From: Actinoallomurus spadix
GTDB taxonomy: Bacteria; Actinomycetota; Actinomycetes; Streptosporangiales; Streptosporangiaceae
Direction: 5' to 3'
Assembly (NCBI RefSeq): GCF_024055725.1
Contig: NZ_JAMXMX010000004.1
Span: 62,001 to 126,000, forward strand
DNA length: 64,000 bases
Notes under the pieces: generated by a model
Database searches by the model: none
What the model was told of the DNA's origin: nothing
The model's input: the letters and a program-made list of their open reading frames with translations, nothing else
Shown: in pieces, positions 25,629-35,490 of the stretch
How the letters are laid out: each line of letters begins with the position of its first letter
Position numbering within the stretch: position 1 is the first letter of the stretch
Translations under genes and position numbers: made by a program

Positions 25629-27356
25629 CTACTGCACCGGCGGGTAGGCGTTCTGCAGGAGCTGGTGGAACATCGCGGAGAACCAGTGGCCGGACAGCGG
25701 CGCGTTCGGCATGGCACCGGACGGGTTGTTGTTGTTGCGCACGTTCCCGCCGTAGCTCGGGTCGCACATCTGGTCGAAGCCCTTGCCCTCGTCGTTCGGG
25801 ATGCTGCTGCTCGCCCCGTCGGACTCGCCCGGCGGCTTGACCCACGCGTAGGCGTCGAAGCCGGAGGCCGGAGCGGCGGTCGGCCGGGCGCCCAGACCGG
25901 AGCCGGCCTGGTTGCACCAGTCGCCGACGTGCGGCCGGCGGTCGACGCGCTCGGCGTTGACCTGGGTGTTGATGTCACTCGCCGTGCTCGGGCCGGTTGG
26001 CCGGTTCGCGCCGCCCCAGCCATTGCGGGAGGTGTCGATCACCATGCCAATGCTCGACGGGAAGCCGTCGGAGATCAGCTGCTGCCGGAAGGCCGCGCCG
26101 AAGCTCGACTCGTCCACGTAGTAGTTCCAGTCCACCCAGGTCGACGCGCGGGTCTGGGAGTTGACCGGCAGGTACGGCTCGGTGGTCGGCGAGTAGTTGG
26201 CGGTGTTGATGACGAAACCGTCGACGCTGTTGACGCCCGCCGTGGTGCCCTTCGCGACCGTGGCGAACAGCTGCGCGGCGGGGCCCAGGTTGCTATCCCA
26301 GCCGAGCCAGCCGTGGTGGCCGGCGTCGATGTAGGTGTAGACGTTGCTGATCGCGTGCAGCTTGTTCAGCGCGTACTGGACGCCCTTCACGTAGTTGCCG
26401 TTCTGCTGCATCGTCTGGCACTGGGTGGTCGCGGTGTTGCCGCTGACGTTCGTGACCAGGTTCGGCAGCGAGTCGGGCTCGATGTAGGTGATGATCTTGA
26501 GGTTCTTGTACTTCGAGTCGCTCATGATCGAGGCGATCGGGTCGATGTACTCGGTCTGGTAACGGCCGATGTCCGTCGGGCCGAGTTCACCGTTGGAGGC
26601 CAGCGCCGCGCAGTCACGTCCCGGCAGGTCGTAGATGACGAACTGCGCGTAGCTCGCGCCCTGCGCCACCGCGGCGTCGAGGTGGGCCTTCAGCCCCATC
26701 CCGCCGTTCACCCCGTTGATCGCCGCGATCCGGTCCAGCCACACGGCGGTCGGCTGGTTGGCGATCGCGCTGCCGCCGTCGTTCTTGGCCTGGTCGGACC
26801 ACTCGGAGTTGACGTAGCCCTTGCCGCCGGAGAACGGGTTGTCGGCGTGCGGTCCGCCCGACCCGGGGTCGGTAGGCGTCACGGTGGGCGTCGGCGTGTC
26901 CGTCGGGCCGCCGCCACCCGGAGTTCCGTTGCAGGTGGTGCCGTTCACCTTGAAGGACGTCGGGGCGTCGTTCGTCCCGGAGTAGGAGGCGTTGAAGCCG
27001 AGCGACGTCGACGCGTTGGTGGCGAGGCTGCCGTTGTAGGACAGGCTCTTCACGGTGACGTGCTTGCCGGACTGGGAGTACGTGCCGCTCCAGCCCTGGG
27101 TGACCTGCTGGTTCCCGGCGAAGTCCCACTCCAGCGTCCAGGAGCTCAGCGAGTCGCCGAGGTTGGTGAGCCCGATGTTCGCGGTGAAGCCGTTGCTCCA
27201 CTGGTTCACCGAGTAGGTCACCTTGCAGCCGGCGGCCGCGTGGGCCCGGCCCATGCCGAACAGCACGGATACGAGGCCGAGCAGGAGCGCGGCGATCGCC
27301 ACGCCCACCCGGTCCATCCGCAGCGCGACGCCGCGGCGGGGGTTGAATCTCAACAA
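25629..27356 (-). CDS. GH6 cellulase with N-terminal CBM2 (internal start)
   Basis: A 575-residue secreted cellulase if started at TTG 27356, which follows GAGGAGGA by 6 bases (a second TTG is adjacent). Signal peptide with FNPRRG and a hydrophobic core ending GRAHA (about residue 40), CBM2 cellulose-binding domain ([19 protein letters not shown] onward), Pro/Thr linker, then a GH6 domain with [14 protein letters not shown] and [11 protein letters not shown] carrying catalytic Asp residues. It has its own signal peptide, ribosome site and CebR-like box, so it was built as a separate gene, although the frame is now continuous with GH48 upstream. Confidence 0.9.
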   Translation of the reverse strand: MLRFNPRRGVALRMDRVGVAIAALLLGLVSVLFGMGRAHAAAGCKVTYSVNQWSNGFTANIGLTNLGDSLSSWTLEWDFAGNQQVTQGWSGTYSQSGKHVTVKSLSYNGSLATNASTSLGFNASYSGTNDAPTSFKVNGTTCNGTPGGGGPTDTPTPTVTPTDPGSGGPHADNPFSGGKGYVNSEWSDQAKNDGGSAIANQPTAVWLDRIAAINGVNGGMGLKAHLDAAVAQGASYAQFVIYDLPGRDCAALASNGELGPTDIGRYQTEYIDPIASIMSDSKYKNLKIITYIEPDSLPNLVTNVSGNTATTQCQTMQQNGNYVKGVQYALNKLHAISNVYTYIDAGHHGWLGWDSNLGPAAQLFATVAKGTTAGVNSVDGFVINTANYSPTTEPYLPVNSQTRASTWVDWNYYVDESSFGAAFRQQLISDGFPSSIGMVIDTSRNGWGGANRPTGPSTASDINTQVNAERVDRRPHVGDWCNQAGSGLGARPTAAPASGFDAYAWVKPPGESDGASSSIPNDEGKGFDQMCDPSYGGNVRNNNNPSGAMPNAPLSGHWFSAMFHQLLQNAYPPVQ

Positions 27357-30300
27357 GGGTTGTCCTCCTCGGACGGTTCGGGAGCGCTTCCGGGGGTCGG
27401 AACGGCTCCGGGGGCGGGGCAGAGGGTCGATGAGGAGTACGGCTCCGGGGGCGCGGGACGGCGCCCCCGGAGCGGTGGATCTCTGGTTGAAGAGCTGGCC
27501 GTAGGTCGCCATCGCCATCGCGATGTCCGCCTGCGCCCAGAACCGGTGGTAGGTGAAGACCGGCGCCGCTCCGCCGTTCAGGTACGACTGGACCTTCGAC
27601 CAGGAGGGGTCCTGCTTGTACCAGGAGCGGATCGACAGGAACGTCGCGTTGCTGTCGATCTTGTCGCCGTTCGGCATCGTGCCGGTCCAGCCGGAGGGCA
27701 CGTACACGCCGTCGTGGTTGGTGTTGGAGGTGCTGTACGGCTGCGTGAACCGGTTGTAGTCCGTACGGGTCTCCGGCACCGCGATGCCGATCCCGTCCTG
27801 GTTGTTCGTCCACATGTCGTCGAGCAGCGTCTGCGCGGTCGACCGGGCCGTCGTGTCCCCGGACTTGGCCGCGTAGTAGGCCAGGGTCTTGGCGTACGCC
27901 GCGGCCACGCCGACGTCGTTGGTGTAGTCGGCGATCGTGACGTGCAGGCCGGAGTTGGAGCCGGGGCTGGACGCGTTCCAGGTGTCGGGCTGGCCGCTCC
28001 AGTGCAGGGTCGAGGGGATCTGGAACGTCCCGTCGGGGTTCAGCGTGGTGTTGGCCGTGGCCCACGCCACCCACTTGTCCAGCACGGTCTTGGCGGTGGT
28101 GTCACCGCTGGCGTAGTAGTACTCGGCGACCCGCTCCATCGACCACGCCTGGAAGCCGAACCACTGGTTGCTCGGCGGGTCGTGGTAGACCGGCTGCCAG
28201 TCGTAGGCCATGCCGTAGAAGGTGGAGTCGCCGGACGGCGGTGTGCCGTACGCGCCGCCCCAGCTGTTGGTCGCCCCACCGGCGATGGCGCCTTCGGAGG
28301 ACTGCAGCCAGCGGTAGAACTCCAGCTGCCGCTGCAGGCTCTTCTTCCAGTCGTCCGTGCCGGTCGTGGACTTCGGCGCCATGGCCGAGTCGTTCGTGAG
28401 GGCGTACGCCGCCATGGGGTTCTGGTAGCCGGAGTGCGAGGCGCTGTCGCCGATCCGCCAGGCCCAGCCGGCGCTGGTGTCGGTCGCGCCGCCCCAGGCG
28501 TAGTACCACGACAGCAGGTAGTGGGCGCTGTCCTTGCCGGTCCCGGCCGGGCAGCTCGGGCTGGTGCAGTTACCGATCTTCTTGAAGTACTTGTCGAAGA
28601 AGGAGTACCGCAGGTAGTCGCCCATCTTCCCCGCCTTGGCGACCGTGGCGGACACGTCCGAGCCCTTGTTCTGCTGCTTGGCCCAGGTGTCGGCCCAGTA
28701 CGCGGCCTGGATGGCGCGCGCGTCGGCGTCCGGGGCGTCGGTGTACTTCCACTGCTTGGCGTAGCTGGAGTCCTTGATGAACAGGTCCAGGTAGCCGTTC
28801 TTGCCGCCGTAGGCCATCTTGTCGCAGGTCGGCTGCGGGATCGTCTCCCACACCGACTCCTGCGGGCCGCGCTGGTAGGTGTTGATGAAGGACGGCGCCT
28901 TGGTGTTCGGGCCCTCCTCGCAGCCACCGCCGGGCGTGTCGCCGTAGCCGTAGACGTTGTCGACGTCCTGCAGCCAGTGCATGCCGTAGACGTCGTCGGT
29001 GCCGTAGGCGGACTTCAGCTCCGCGGCGATCGGGTCCTTACCGGAGGTGACGCCCGAGTCGATCTGCGAGGGGTACTGCTCCGGCAGGTCGTGCTCGGCC
29101 GCGTACGTCGCCGGCTTGCTCGGGTCGTAGTAACTGTTGGTCGGCTGGTCCGCGTGCGACGGGATCATGTACTTCTCCATGACCGCCCACGCGTTGTTGA
29201 ACTTGCTCCAGTCGCCGGTGACCTTCCCGTACACCGCCTGCAGCCAGATCAGGTAGCTGTACGCCTCGGAGGTGGTCTCGTGGCCCTGGTCCGGCGCCTC
29301 GACCATGAGCGTCTCGACCGAGTGGTACGGGATGCCCTCCTTGCTGAAGTAGCCGTTGGCCGGGTCGGTGATCTTGTTGTAGAGCGTGAGGAAGCGGTCC
29401 TCGTACGCGCCGTTGGACTTCATCTCGGTGACGGTGACGCTCGCGGTGTCGTACCCCGTCGCCTTGGCGGTGAAGGTCGCCGCGCCCGTGCCGGAGGAGT
29501 CCGCGCTGATCGTGACGTTCTGCGCGGTCGACCAGTTGGACGGGGTGAAGGTCAGCGTGCCGCCCGAGGAGACCGTGAGGCCGGTGTTGCCGCTGTCCCG
29601 CGCGACCGTGACGGTCACGTTGCCGGACGGCTGGCTGGACAGCTTCACGCCGAACGTCCCGGTCTTGCCCTGCTGGACGGTCAGCGCGGTCGGGCTCGCG
29701 ACGACGGCGGGGCCGCTGGCGACGTGCACGCCGACCGGCGTGGACTCGGCGGTGGCGCCCTGGCTGTCGTACGCCTTGGCGTACAGCGAGTAGTCCCCGG
29801 CCGGCACGTTCGTCCAGCTGAAGGAGTACGGCGAGGAGGTGTCGGTGCCGAGCAGCGTCGTGTCGCTGTAGAACTCGACCTTGCTGATCGTCGCACCGTC
29901 ATTGGCGCTCGCGGTCGCGGCGAGCGGGATGGTCGCGCCCGAGCTGTACGTCGCGCCGGCGGCCGGGCTGGTCAGCGACACGGTCGGCGCCTTGTGCGCC
30001 CCGTTACAGGCGGTCCCGTTGACGGAGAAGGACGTCGGCTTGGCGTTCGTGCCGCTGTAGGTGAAGTTGCCGCCGAAGCTGACGGAGGCGTTCGTGGCGA
30101 GCGCGCCGTTCCAGCTCAGGTTGGTGACGGTGACGTCCTGGCCGGACTGCGTCCAGTTGCCGCTCCAGCCCTGGCTGAGCTTCTGGTTGCCGGCGTAGGA
30201 GTACTTCAGGGTCCAGCCGTTGATGGCGGGGCCGAGGTTGGTGAGCGTGATGTTGGCGGTGAAGCCCGAGCCCCAGTCGTTGACCGAGTAGTCGACCTTG

Positions 30301-30401
30301 CACTGCACGTCGGCGGCGTGCGCGCCGGTGCCGGCGGCGAACATGCCGGCCAGAAGCGACAGGACGACCAGGAACGGTCGCCACCTCTGCCGTCTCTTCA
30401 T
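25629..30401 (-). CDS. GH48 cellulase with CBM2, open frame running on into GH6
   Basis: As read, one frame of 1590 codons. Residues 1-29 signal peptide; 32-133 CBM2; 138-227 Ig-like domain; 231-327 a second beta-sandwich; 332-972 GH48 reducing-end cellobiohydrolase ([34 protein letters not shown] with the acid Glu). GH48 proteins normally stop right after the YGQLF-type end. Here codon CAG at 27483-27485 stands where TAG would end the gene, and the frame passes through the intergenic hairpin, ribosome site and signal peptide of GH6. Start ATG 30401 has GGAGGAA 7 bases upstream; the cebR-like gene lies 80 bp upstream in the same operon. Confidence 0.88.
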   Translation of the reverse strand: MKRRQRWRPFLVVLSLLAGMFAAGTGAHAADVQCKVDYSVNDWGSGFTANITLTNLGPAINGWTLKYSYAGNQKLSQGWSGNWTQSGQDVTVTNLSWNGALATNASVSFGGNFTYSGTNAKPTSFSVNGTACNGAHKAPTVSLTSPAAGATYSSGATIPLAATASANDGATISKVEFYSDTTLLGTDTSSPYSFSWTNVPAGDYSLYAKAYDSQGATAESTPVGVHVASGPAVVASPTALTVQQGKTGTFGVKLSSQPSGNVTVTVARDSGNTGLTVSSGGTLTFTPSNWSTAQNVTISADSSGTGAATFTAKATGYDTASVTVTEMKSNGAYEDRFLTLYNKITDPANGYFSKEGIPYHSVETLMVEAPDQGHETTSEAYSYLIWLQAVYGKVTGDWSKFNNAWAVMEKYMIPSHADQPTNSYYDPSKPATYAAEHDLPEQYPSQIDSGVTSGKDPIAAELKSAYGTDDVYGMHWLQDVDNVYGYGDTPGGGCEEGPNTKAPSFINTYQRGPQESVWETIPQPTCDKMAYGGKNGYLDLFIKDSSYAKQWKYTDAPDADARAIQAAYWADTWAKQQNKGSDVSATVAKAGKMGDYLRYSFFDKYFKKIGNCTSPSCPAGTGKDSAHYLLSWYYAWGGATDTSAGWAWRIGDSASHSGYQNPMAAYALTNDSAMAPKSTTGTDDWKKSLQRQLEFYRWLQSSEGAIAGGATNSWGGAYGTPPSGDSTFYGMAYDWQPVYHDPPSNQWFGFQAWSMERVAEYYYASGDTTAKTVLDKWVAWATANTTLNPDGTFQIPSTLHWSGQPDTWNASSPGSNSGLHVTIADYTNDVGVAAAYAKTLAYYAAKSGDTTARSTAQTLLDDMWTNNQDGIGIAVPETRTDYNRFTQPYSTSNTNHDGVYVPSGWTGTMPNGDKIDSNATFLSIRSWYKQDPSWSKVQSYLNGGAAPVFTYHRFWAQADIAMAMATYGQLFNQRSTAPGAPSRAPGAVLLIDPLPRPRSRSDPRKRSRTVRGGQPLLRFNPRRGVALRMDRVGVAIAALLLGLVSVLFGMGRAHAAAGCKVTYSVNQWSNGFTANIGLTNLGDSLSSWTLEWDFAGNQQVTQGWSGTYSQSGKHVTVKSLSYNGSLATNASTSLGFNASYSGTNDAPTSFKVNGTTCNGTPGGGGPTDTPTPTVTPTDPGSGGPHADNPFSGGKGYVNSEWSDQAKNDGGSAIANQPTAVWLDRIAAINGVNGGMGLKAHLDAAVAQGASYAQFVIYDLPGRDCAALASNGELGPTDIGRYQTEYIDPIASIMSDSKYKNLKIITYIEPDSLPNLVTNVSGNTATTQCQTMQQNGNYVKGVQYALNKLHAISNVYTYIDAGHHGWLGWDSNLGPAAQLFATVAKGTTAGVNSVDGFVINTANYSPTTEPYLPVNSQTRASTWVDWNYYVDESSFGAAFRQQLISDGFPSSIGMVIDTSRNGWGGANRPTGPSTASDINTQVNAERVDRRPHVGDWCNQAGSGLGARPTAAPASGFDAYAWVKPPGESDGASSSIPNDEGKGFDQMCDPSYGGNVRNNNNPSGAMPNAPLSGHWFSAMFHQLLQNAYPPVQ
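27379..27392. promoter_or_regulatory. CebR-like box ahead of GH6
   Basis: CGGGAGCGCTTCCG matches the CebR palindrome TGGGAGCGCTCCCA at 11 of 14 positions and lies 23 bases upstream of the GH6 start, after the intercistronic hairpin. Confidence 0.6.
27442..27473 (-). terminator. Hairpin between GH48 and GH6
   Basis: Thirteen-base arms GCTCCGGGGGCGC / GCGCCCCCGGAGC (27442-27454, 27461-27473) with a 6-base loop, just after the end of the GH48 domain. It looks like an ordinary post-stop terminator although no stop codon precedes it now. Confidence 0.7.
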
Positions 30402-30481
30402 AAGGGGGTTCCTCCTGACGGGGAGCACCACCGGCCCGCCGGGGCCGGCTGCTGAGGGGGTCGGCCTGCGCGGCCGGGTGA

Positions 30482-31531
30482 TCACGCGGAGTCGCGGATG
30501 ATGAGCTTCGTGTTGAGCACGACGCCCTGGCCGGAGGACGCGTCCCCGGCGATGCGGCCGAGCAGCTCGCGGGCCATCCGGACGCCCATGTCCTCGATGG
30601 GCTGGCGTACGGTCGTCAGCCGCGGGCGGACGCGGCCGGCGATCGGCGAGTCGTCGAAGCCGACGACCGCGACGTCCTCGGGGACCCGGCGCCCGGTCCG
30701 GCGCAGCGCGCGCAGCGCTCCGACGGCCATCTGGTCGGACGCGCACAGCACGGCGTCGATGTCGGGCCTGCGGTCCAGCAGGCGGTTCATCGCGTGCTCG
30801 CCCGACGCCTGGTGCAGGTCACCGTAGGTGATCAGGCCGGCGGTCGGCAGGCCGGCGTCGCCGATGGCGGCCCGGTAGCCCGCCAGCCGGTCGACGCCCA
30901 CGGCCCGGTCGGGCGGCCCGGCGATCGTCCCGATCGTCTGGCGCCCGCACCTGAGCAGATAGTCCACGGCGGTACGCGCACCGCCGCGGTTGTCGGCGTC
31001 GACGTACGGCAGCGGGGTCGTCCACAGCGGCCGCCCGGCCAGCAGGACGGGCACGCCCGTCTGCCGGAGGGCCATCGCGGGTGCGCCGTGCGCGCTGATC
31101 AGCAGGACGCCGTCGGCACGGCCGCCGCGCAGGTACTCCGCGACCGTGCCCCAGCGGCCGGATCGGCCGACGACCAGGACGACGAGTTCGCGGTCGTCGC
31201 CCAGCTCGCGCCGGACGCCGGAGAACAGGCGGGCGAAGAACTGATCGGTGAAGACACGGGCGTCGTCCTCGCACACGACCGCGGCGATCGATCCGCTGCG
31301 ACGGTCCGCGGGGGCGGCGCGGTGTCGCACGTACCCGAGGCGTTGCACGGCCTCTTCGACGCGGGAACGGGCGCGCGGGCTGACCCGTGCGGTTCCGTTG
31401 ATCACACGGGATGCGGTGGCGGGCGAGACTCCGGCGAGAGCGGCGACGTGCGCGAGAGTGGGGGTCTCGATGTGCGCGAGTGTCGGCGTCTCCATGGTGC
31501 AGGAGGGTGCGGAGAGTTCCCTTCCGTTCAC
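30482..31531 (-). CDS. cebR: LacI family repressor, CebR-like
   Basis: A 349-residue LacI/GalR regulator. The HTH reads [20 protein letters not shown], followed by [20 protein letters not shown] and a periplasmic-binding-like domain. The CebR-type palindrome at its own promoter and the downstream cellulases indicate control by cello-oligosaccharides. GTG at 31531 is chosen since AAGGGAG is 8 bases upstream and the promoter (31589-31618) rules out farther starts; an internal ATG at 31495 lacks a site. The N-terminus holds an imperfect 24-base tandem repeat ([16 protein letters not shown]) doubling residues ahead of the HTH. Confidence 0.85.
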   Translation of the reverse strand: MNGRELSAPSCTMETPTLAHIETPTLAHVAALAGVSPATASRVINGTARVSPRARSRVEEAVQRLGYVRHRAAPADRRSGSIAAVVCEDDARVFTDQFFARLFSGVRRELGDDRELVVLVVGRSGRWGTVAEYLRGGRADGVLLISAHGAPAMALRQTGVPVLLAGRPLWTTPLPYVDADNRGGARTAVDYLLRCGRQTIGTIAGPPDRAVGVDRLAGYRAAIGDAGLPTAGLITYGDLHQASGEHAMNRLLDRRPDIDAVLCASDQMAVGALRALRRTGRRVPEDVAVVGFDDSPIAGRVRPRLTTVRQPIEDMGVRMARELLGRIAGDASSGQGVVLNTKLIIRDSA

Positions 31532-31574
31532 GGAAATGACTCCCTTCGGGCGCTGTGGCTCGAGTGGCGGGGGT

Positions 31575-31618
31575 GTGGGAGCGCTCCCACAATCCAAGGC
31601 GCGCGAAAGGGTTGTCAA
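31575..31618 (-). promoter_or_regulatory. cebR promoter with perfect CebR box
   Basis: Minus-strand TTGACA (31613-31618), 18 bases, GATTGT (31589-31594). GTGGGAGCGCTCCCAC (31575-31590), a 16-base perfect palindrome containing the CebR consensus, overlaps the end of the -10 and the start site. The whole cebR-GH48 operon should be repressed from here. Confidence 0.85.
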
Positions 31619-31772
31619 GGGGAATGTATCGCCCGTGTAAACGGCGAGTTTCACGCCGGTGATCCCGGCGCGTCCGTCCGCGCTCGCGAGCAGGCCGGTT
31701 GCCCGCCCGGCCGCCGGACACGCCCCGTACGGGGCCGTGAAAACCGATGAAAGGGGAAGAAAGGGATGGCGT

Positions 31773-32549
31773 TCAGGGCAGCCAGGCCACGTGCCCGTGC
31801 AGGAACGTGTATCCGACGAACGTCACGGCGTCGATCAGCGTGTGCGCGACGATCAGCGGGGCCGCCCGCCCCCACCGCTGGTACAGCCGCCCGAAGATCA
31901 CACCCATGATCACGTTCCCGGCGAACCCGCCGAACCCCTGGTACAGGTGGTACGACCCGCGCAGCACGGCGCTGACCGTCAGCGCCCGTCCCGGCGACCA
32001 TTCCAGCTGGGAGAGCCGGTGCAGCAGGTAGCCCGCGACGATGACCTCTTCGAGGACGCCGTTCTGCGCGGCGGACAGCAGCAGCACCGGGACGCGCCAC
32101 CACACGTCCGGCAGCCGGGCCGGCACGACGGCGAGGTTGGCCCCGGAGTAGTACGCGGCGAGGTAGAACCCCAGGCCCGCCCCGCCGACGACCGCCGCCA
32201 GCGCCGCGCCCCGGACGCCGTCCCGCACGGGTTCCCGCCCGTCCACGCCGATCGTCGCCAGGGACTCCCCCGAGCGGAGCAGCAGGTAGGCCACGAGCGC
32301 AACCGGCGCCAGGGCGCTCGCGACACCGAAGACCTGGAACGCCAGATCGATCCAGGGCCGTCCGGGCGCGTACGAGCCGACGATCAGTGCCTGCTGGTGC
32401 GACAGCGCCTTCGGCGCCGTGAGCGAGGCGATGAGATGCAGCAGCGCCTGGACGCCGCTCGCGCCCAGCGAGACCGCGAAGACGACCCAGATCTCTGCGG
32501 TGAGCAGCCGCCGGCTCACCGGCTCGGCACGAACGTCCACCACCGTCAC
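31773..32549 (-). CDS. CPBP family intramembrane metalloprotease
   Basis: A 258-residue membrane protein with about seven helices and the CPBP/Abi motifs EEVIVAGYLLHRL, a His in GSYHLYQG and HTLID. Substrate unknown. GTG at 32549 overlaps the enoyl-CoA hydratase stop by four bases (GTGA) with GGTGG upstream; a GTG nine bases earlier is possible. The second motif lacks the usual Arg of EExxxR, having Ala-Gly instead, as in some subfamilies. Confidence 0.82.
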   Translation of the reverse strand: MTVVDVRAEPVSRRLLTAEIWVVFAVSLGASGVQALLHLIASLTAPKALSHQQALIVGSYAPGRPWIDLAFQVFGVASALAPVALVAYLLLRSGESLATIGVDGREPVRDGVRGAALAAVVGGAGLGFYLAAYYSGANLAVVPARLPDVWWRVPVLLLSAAQNGVLEEVIVAGYLLHRLSQLEWSPGRALTVSAVLRGSYHLYQGFGGFAGNVIMGVIFGRLYQRWGRAAPLIVAHTLIDAVTFVGYTFLHGHVAWLP

Positions 32550-33298
32550 GGGATCCACCGGGGATCGCGCTTCTCCAGGAACGCCGCGATCCCCTCCCGG
32601 GCCTCCTCCGACGCGAACCGCTCCGCGGACAGCTCGGCCATCCGCGCGAAGTCCTCCGCCACCGACGCGCCCGGGACCAGGCGCGGCAGCCGCTTGGCGA
32701 CGGCGAGGGCCTCCGGCGCGCCGCGCAGCAGCATCCCCGTGTAGTGAGCGACGGCCGCGTCCAGCTCCTCCGGCGGCACGGCGCGGTTCAGCAGCCCGAT
32801 CTCCTGCGCGCGCCGCGCGTCGAACACCTCCCCGGTCAGGAAGTACTCGGCGGCGGCGCGCGGATCCATGCGGCGCAGGCAGGTCACCGCGATCATGGCG
32901 GGCACCACGCCGAGCCGCACCTCGCTGAACGCGAACGTCGCCGTGTCCGGCCCGATCGCGATGTCACAGGCGGTGACCAGCCCGAGCCCACCGGCCCGCG
33001 CGGGCCCGTTGAGCCGCGCGACGACGGGTTTCGGGCTCTCCCAGATCAGCGTCAGCAGCCCCGGGACGTCCGGCGGCGCCCCGCCCGCCCGTTGTTCCTT
33101 CAGGTCCGCGCCCGCGCAGAAGACCGGGCCGGTGCCCGTCAGGACGACGACGCGTACGGAGTCGTCCGCGGTCACCGCGGTCAGCGTCTCGCGCAGTTCG
33201 GCGACGAGCCGGCTCGACAGCGCGTTGCGGTTCCGCGGCGAGTCGAGGGTGACGGTCGCGATCCCGCCCTCGGCGGTGAGACGGACGAGCGGTTCCAT
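32546..33298 (-). CDS. Enoyl-CoA hydratase/isomerase family protein
   Basis: A 250-residue crotonase. NRNALSSRLVAEL and FCAGADLKEQRAGG form the CoA pocket, and ARAGGLGLVTACDIAIG is the second oxyanion segment. AFSEVRLGVVPAM follows. Close in type to methylglutaconyl-CoA hydratases, which would fit the acyl-CoA carboxylase genes a few kb away, but that link is inference. ATG has GGGGAGG just upstream. Confidence 0.87.
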   Translation of the reverse strand: MEPLVRLTAEGGIATVTLDSPRNRNALSSRLVAELRETLTAVTADDSVRVVVLTGTGPVFCAGADLKEQRAGGAPPDVPGLLTLIWESPKPVVARLNGPARAGGLGLVTACDIAIGPDTATFAFSEVRLGVVPAMIAVTCLRRMDPRAAAEYFLTGEVFDARRAQEIGLLNRAVPPEELDAAVAHYTGMLLRGAPEALAVAKRLPRLVPGASVAEDFARMAELSAERFASEEAREGIAAFLEKRDPRWIP

Positions 33299-33496
33299 GG
33301 CCCTCCCCGGACGGCCCGGGAGGCGTCCCCTGCCGATGGCCGGGCCACGGCCTGAGAAGGACCCGTCCCGGCCCTGACAGTGACGGTTCAGGCGCCGCAC
33401 GCTGCCGCGTGATCGGCGCGCTCACATCTTACGCAGCCGCCGTCCCCCTGCAGCGGCGCCCACCGCCCCACCGCCGGGCGGGCCCCGACCATGCCC

Positions 33497-34135
33497 TCAG
33501 GTCACGGCGAGGTGGCCGCGTTGGTGCCGTGGGGTCTCGGCCTCGTCGAGCAGGGTGATGGCGAAGTCGGCGTAGGAGATGCGGGCTGCGGGGTCGCCGT
33601 GGTCGCGGATGTCGTACGCGCCGGTGCGCTCGCCTTCGTGGTCGAAGTCGCCGGCGGGGCTGACGTACACCCAGTCCAGCGCGCCGCCTTCGGCGCGGAG
33701 CACCTCCAGACCGGCGGCGTGCGCCAGGCAGAAGGGCCGGAACTCGGCGGGGAACCCGGGCGCGTCCACCGGCCGGGTCCCGTCGAGACCGGGCAGCAAC
33801 ACCGACAGCCCGACCGCGACGAGCCTGCCCACGCCGGCCTGCGGCAAGCCCGTGACCAGGGCGCGTGCGGCATCGGTGAAGAAGGCGTCCGGGTCGGTGC
33901 CCGCGCCGTACACCGCCGCCGCGTTGATCGCCGCGTCGTGCCCGGCCGCGAGGGCGGCGACGTCCGCCACGTTGGTGACGTCGCCGGCGGCGACCCGTAC
34001 GCCACCGTCCGTCAGGCCGCGGTGGCCGGAGGGGTCGCGCACCACCGCGGTGACCTCGTGTCCGCGCCGCCGCGCTTCGGCGACGGCCTGCCGGCCGGCT
34101 CGGCCGCCTGCCCCGAAGATCACGATTCTGCCCAT
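33497..34135 (-). CDS. NmrA/SDR-type NAD(P)-binding oxidoreductase
   Basis: A 212-residue atypical short-chain dehydrogenase fold: IVIFGAGGRAGRQAVAEA is the dinucleotide site. Shorter than classic SDRs and without YxxxK. Divergent from the HxlR regulator, with inverted repeats between them, so it is the likely target gene. GGGAGG and AAGG precede ATG. Confidence 0.82.
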   Translation of the reverse strand: MGRIVIFGAGGRAGRQAVAEARRRGHEVTAVVRDPSGHRGLTDGGVRVAAGDVTNVADVAALAAGHDAAINAAAVYGAGTDPDAFFTDAARALVTGLPQAGVGRLVAVGLSVLLPGLDGTRPVDAPGFPAEFRPFCLAHAAGLEVLRAEGGALDWVYVSPAGDFDHEGERTGAYDIRDHGDPAARISYADFAITLLDEAETPRHQRGHLAVT

Positions 34136-34171
34136 CCTTGGAATACCTCCCGGTGAGTCGATGCTCCGGAA

Positions 34172-34204
34172 GGTATCCAGAGGGGCGGTTACCTCCTGGA
34201 TACC
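34172..34204. promoter_or_regulatory. Inverted repeat operator between NmrA and HxlR genes
   Basis: GGTATCCAG (34172-34180) and CTGGATACC (34196-34204), nine-base perfect arms, centre spacing suited to a winged-helix dimer; a further half-site GGAATACC lies at 34139-34146 beside the NmrA start. Confidence 0.65.
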
Positions 34205-34245
34205 GAGACCGGACACCGACCACCGCCGCGAGTCAGGAGACCGCC

Positions 34246-34617
34246 ATGGCGCAGCGTCAGCCGCTGCCTCCCGACATGTTCGACGAACTGTGCCCGTCCT
34301 CGCTGTTGCCGTTCCGCTTCGGCGACAAGTGGGCGGCTCTCATCATCCGCTGCCTGGAAGACGGCCCCCGCCGGTTCTCCGAACTCCGCGTGCCACTCCA
34401 GCGCGTCACCCCGAAGGTGCTCACCCAGTCGCTACGCCGCCTGGAGCGAAACGGCCTCGTCTCACGCACGGTGCACGCCGCCCCGAAACCGGCGGTGGAG
34501 TACGCGCTGACGCCGCTGGGACGCAGCATGCTGGAGCCCCTGAAGACCGCGTGCATGTGGGCGGCGGAGCACTGGGACGAGCTACTCGACGCGCGGGAGC
34601 AGGATCCGGCCCTATGA
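34246..34617 (+). CDS. HxlR family transcriptional regulator
   Basis: A 123-residue winged-helix protein: CPSSLLPFRFGDKWAALIIR, RRFSELRVPLQRVTPKVLTQ and LRRLERNGLVSRTVH are the HxlR pattern (the usual CP start is present). AGGAGA precedes ATG by 5 bases. Divergent from the NmrA-like gene; expected to respond to oxidants or electrophiles. Confidence 0.9.
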   Translation: MAQRQPLPPDMFDELCPSSLLPFRFGDKWAALIIRCLEDGPRRFSELRVPLQRVTPKVLTQSLRRLERNGLVSRTVHAAPKPAVEYALTPLGRSMLEPLKTACMWAAEHWDELLDAREQDPAL

Positions 34618-34624
34618 CCGGTCT

Positions 34625-35407
34625 CTAGGGCTGTGACGGCGGCTGCGCGACGAGACGGCGCCGGTGGGCGCGCTGACGGCAGGCCGGGCCGCAGTAGCGG
34701 GGTGGCCGCCCGGTGGCGTTGACCCGCAGCCGCTCGCCGCATTCACCGCAGTACCGCGGGGCGTCCATTTCGTGACGCGGATCCGGCCCGTTACGGAAGA
34801 TTCCATCTTTCGTGACGGGTCCGGGACGCAGGCCGTCCAGCAGCAACCGCACCAGCCGCGTGCCGCGCGCCGGATCCCGGTGCGCCGTACGCACCGCGGC
34901 GCCGCCGACGGCCAGCGCGGACAGATCGTCGACCCGGACGTCGGCACGGATCGCGCCGGCCTCCTTCGCGTCGCGCAGCAGGCGCTCCAGCGCCTCGCGG
35001 AACCGCTGCGCCGCGGCGGCCAGCACGGCGCGCGGCCAGCCCTGGTCGGCGGTGAGCGCGTCACAGATCGGCTGCCGACCCGCCGACTTATCGATCACTT
35101 CGAGGAGGAAACCGAACAGCGCGTCACCGGGTGCGGCGCGGGCGGCCCACCGGTCGGCGGCGGTCGCCAGGCCGTCGATGTGCTCGGCGAGCACCGCCTC
35201 GACGAGGATCTCCTTGCTCGGAAAGTGCCGGTAGACGGTCCCGGCGCCGACCCCGGCGCGCTGCGCGATCCGGCCGAGCGACACTCCCGTCCCCTCCTCG
35301 GCGAACACGCGCGTCGCCGTGCGCAGCACGATCTCCCGGTTGCGGCGCGCGTCGGCGCGCCCGCCGGGCGCGGCCGTCCCGGAGGGGGGTGGCGGTACTG
35401 CTGTCAT
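34625..35407 (-). CDS. TetR regulator fused to a C-terminal zinc finger
   Basis: A 260-residue protein. TetR HTH at the N-terminus (GVSLGRIAQRAGVGAGTVYR) and a TetR_C-like helical domain reach residue about 210; a 45-residue tail then carries a four-Cys motif, CGECGERLRVNATG then RYCGPACRQRAHRRR, ending in a basic stretch. Zinc ribbons of this kind also occur alone in actinomycetes. ATG 35407 is preferred. Divergent from the second NmrA-like gene. Confidence 0.83.
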   Translation of the reverse strand: MTAVPPPPSGTAAPGGRADARRNREIVLRTATRVFAEEGTGVSLGRIAQRAGVGAGTVYRHFPSKEILVEAVLAEHIDGLATAADRWAARAAPGDALFGFLLEVIDKSAGRQPICDALTADQGWPRAVLAAAAQRFREALERLLRDAKEAGAIRADVRVDDLSALAVGGAAVRTAHRDPARGTRLVRLLLDGLRPGPVTKDGIFRNGPDPRHEMDAPRYCGECGERLRVNATGRPPRYCGPACRQRAHRRRLVAQPPSQP

Positions 35408-35441
35408 GTCACGAAACCCTTGTCCGTGTGGTCGAAGCGGG

Positions 35442-35470
35442 TGGAACATTCCGGATCGCCGCAGTATCCA
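35442..35470 (+). promoter_or_regulatory. Promoter of the second NmrA-like gene
   Basis: TGGAAC (35442-35447), 17 bases, TATCCA (35465-35470), 20 bases before the ATG with a GGAGGAG site between. Confidence 0.6.
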
Positions 35471-35490
35471 CCTTCCCCGGAGGAGACACC

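Noticed and set aside
25225-30455. Continuation of the ADP-ribosylglycohydrolase frame for about 1700 more codons
   Set aside because: Antisense to the cellulase genes and only open because of the one-base insertion in the C tract; no domain beyond the glycohydrolase.
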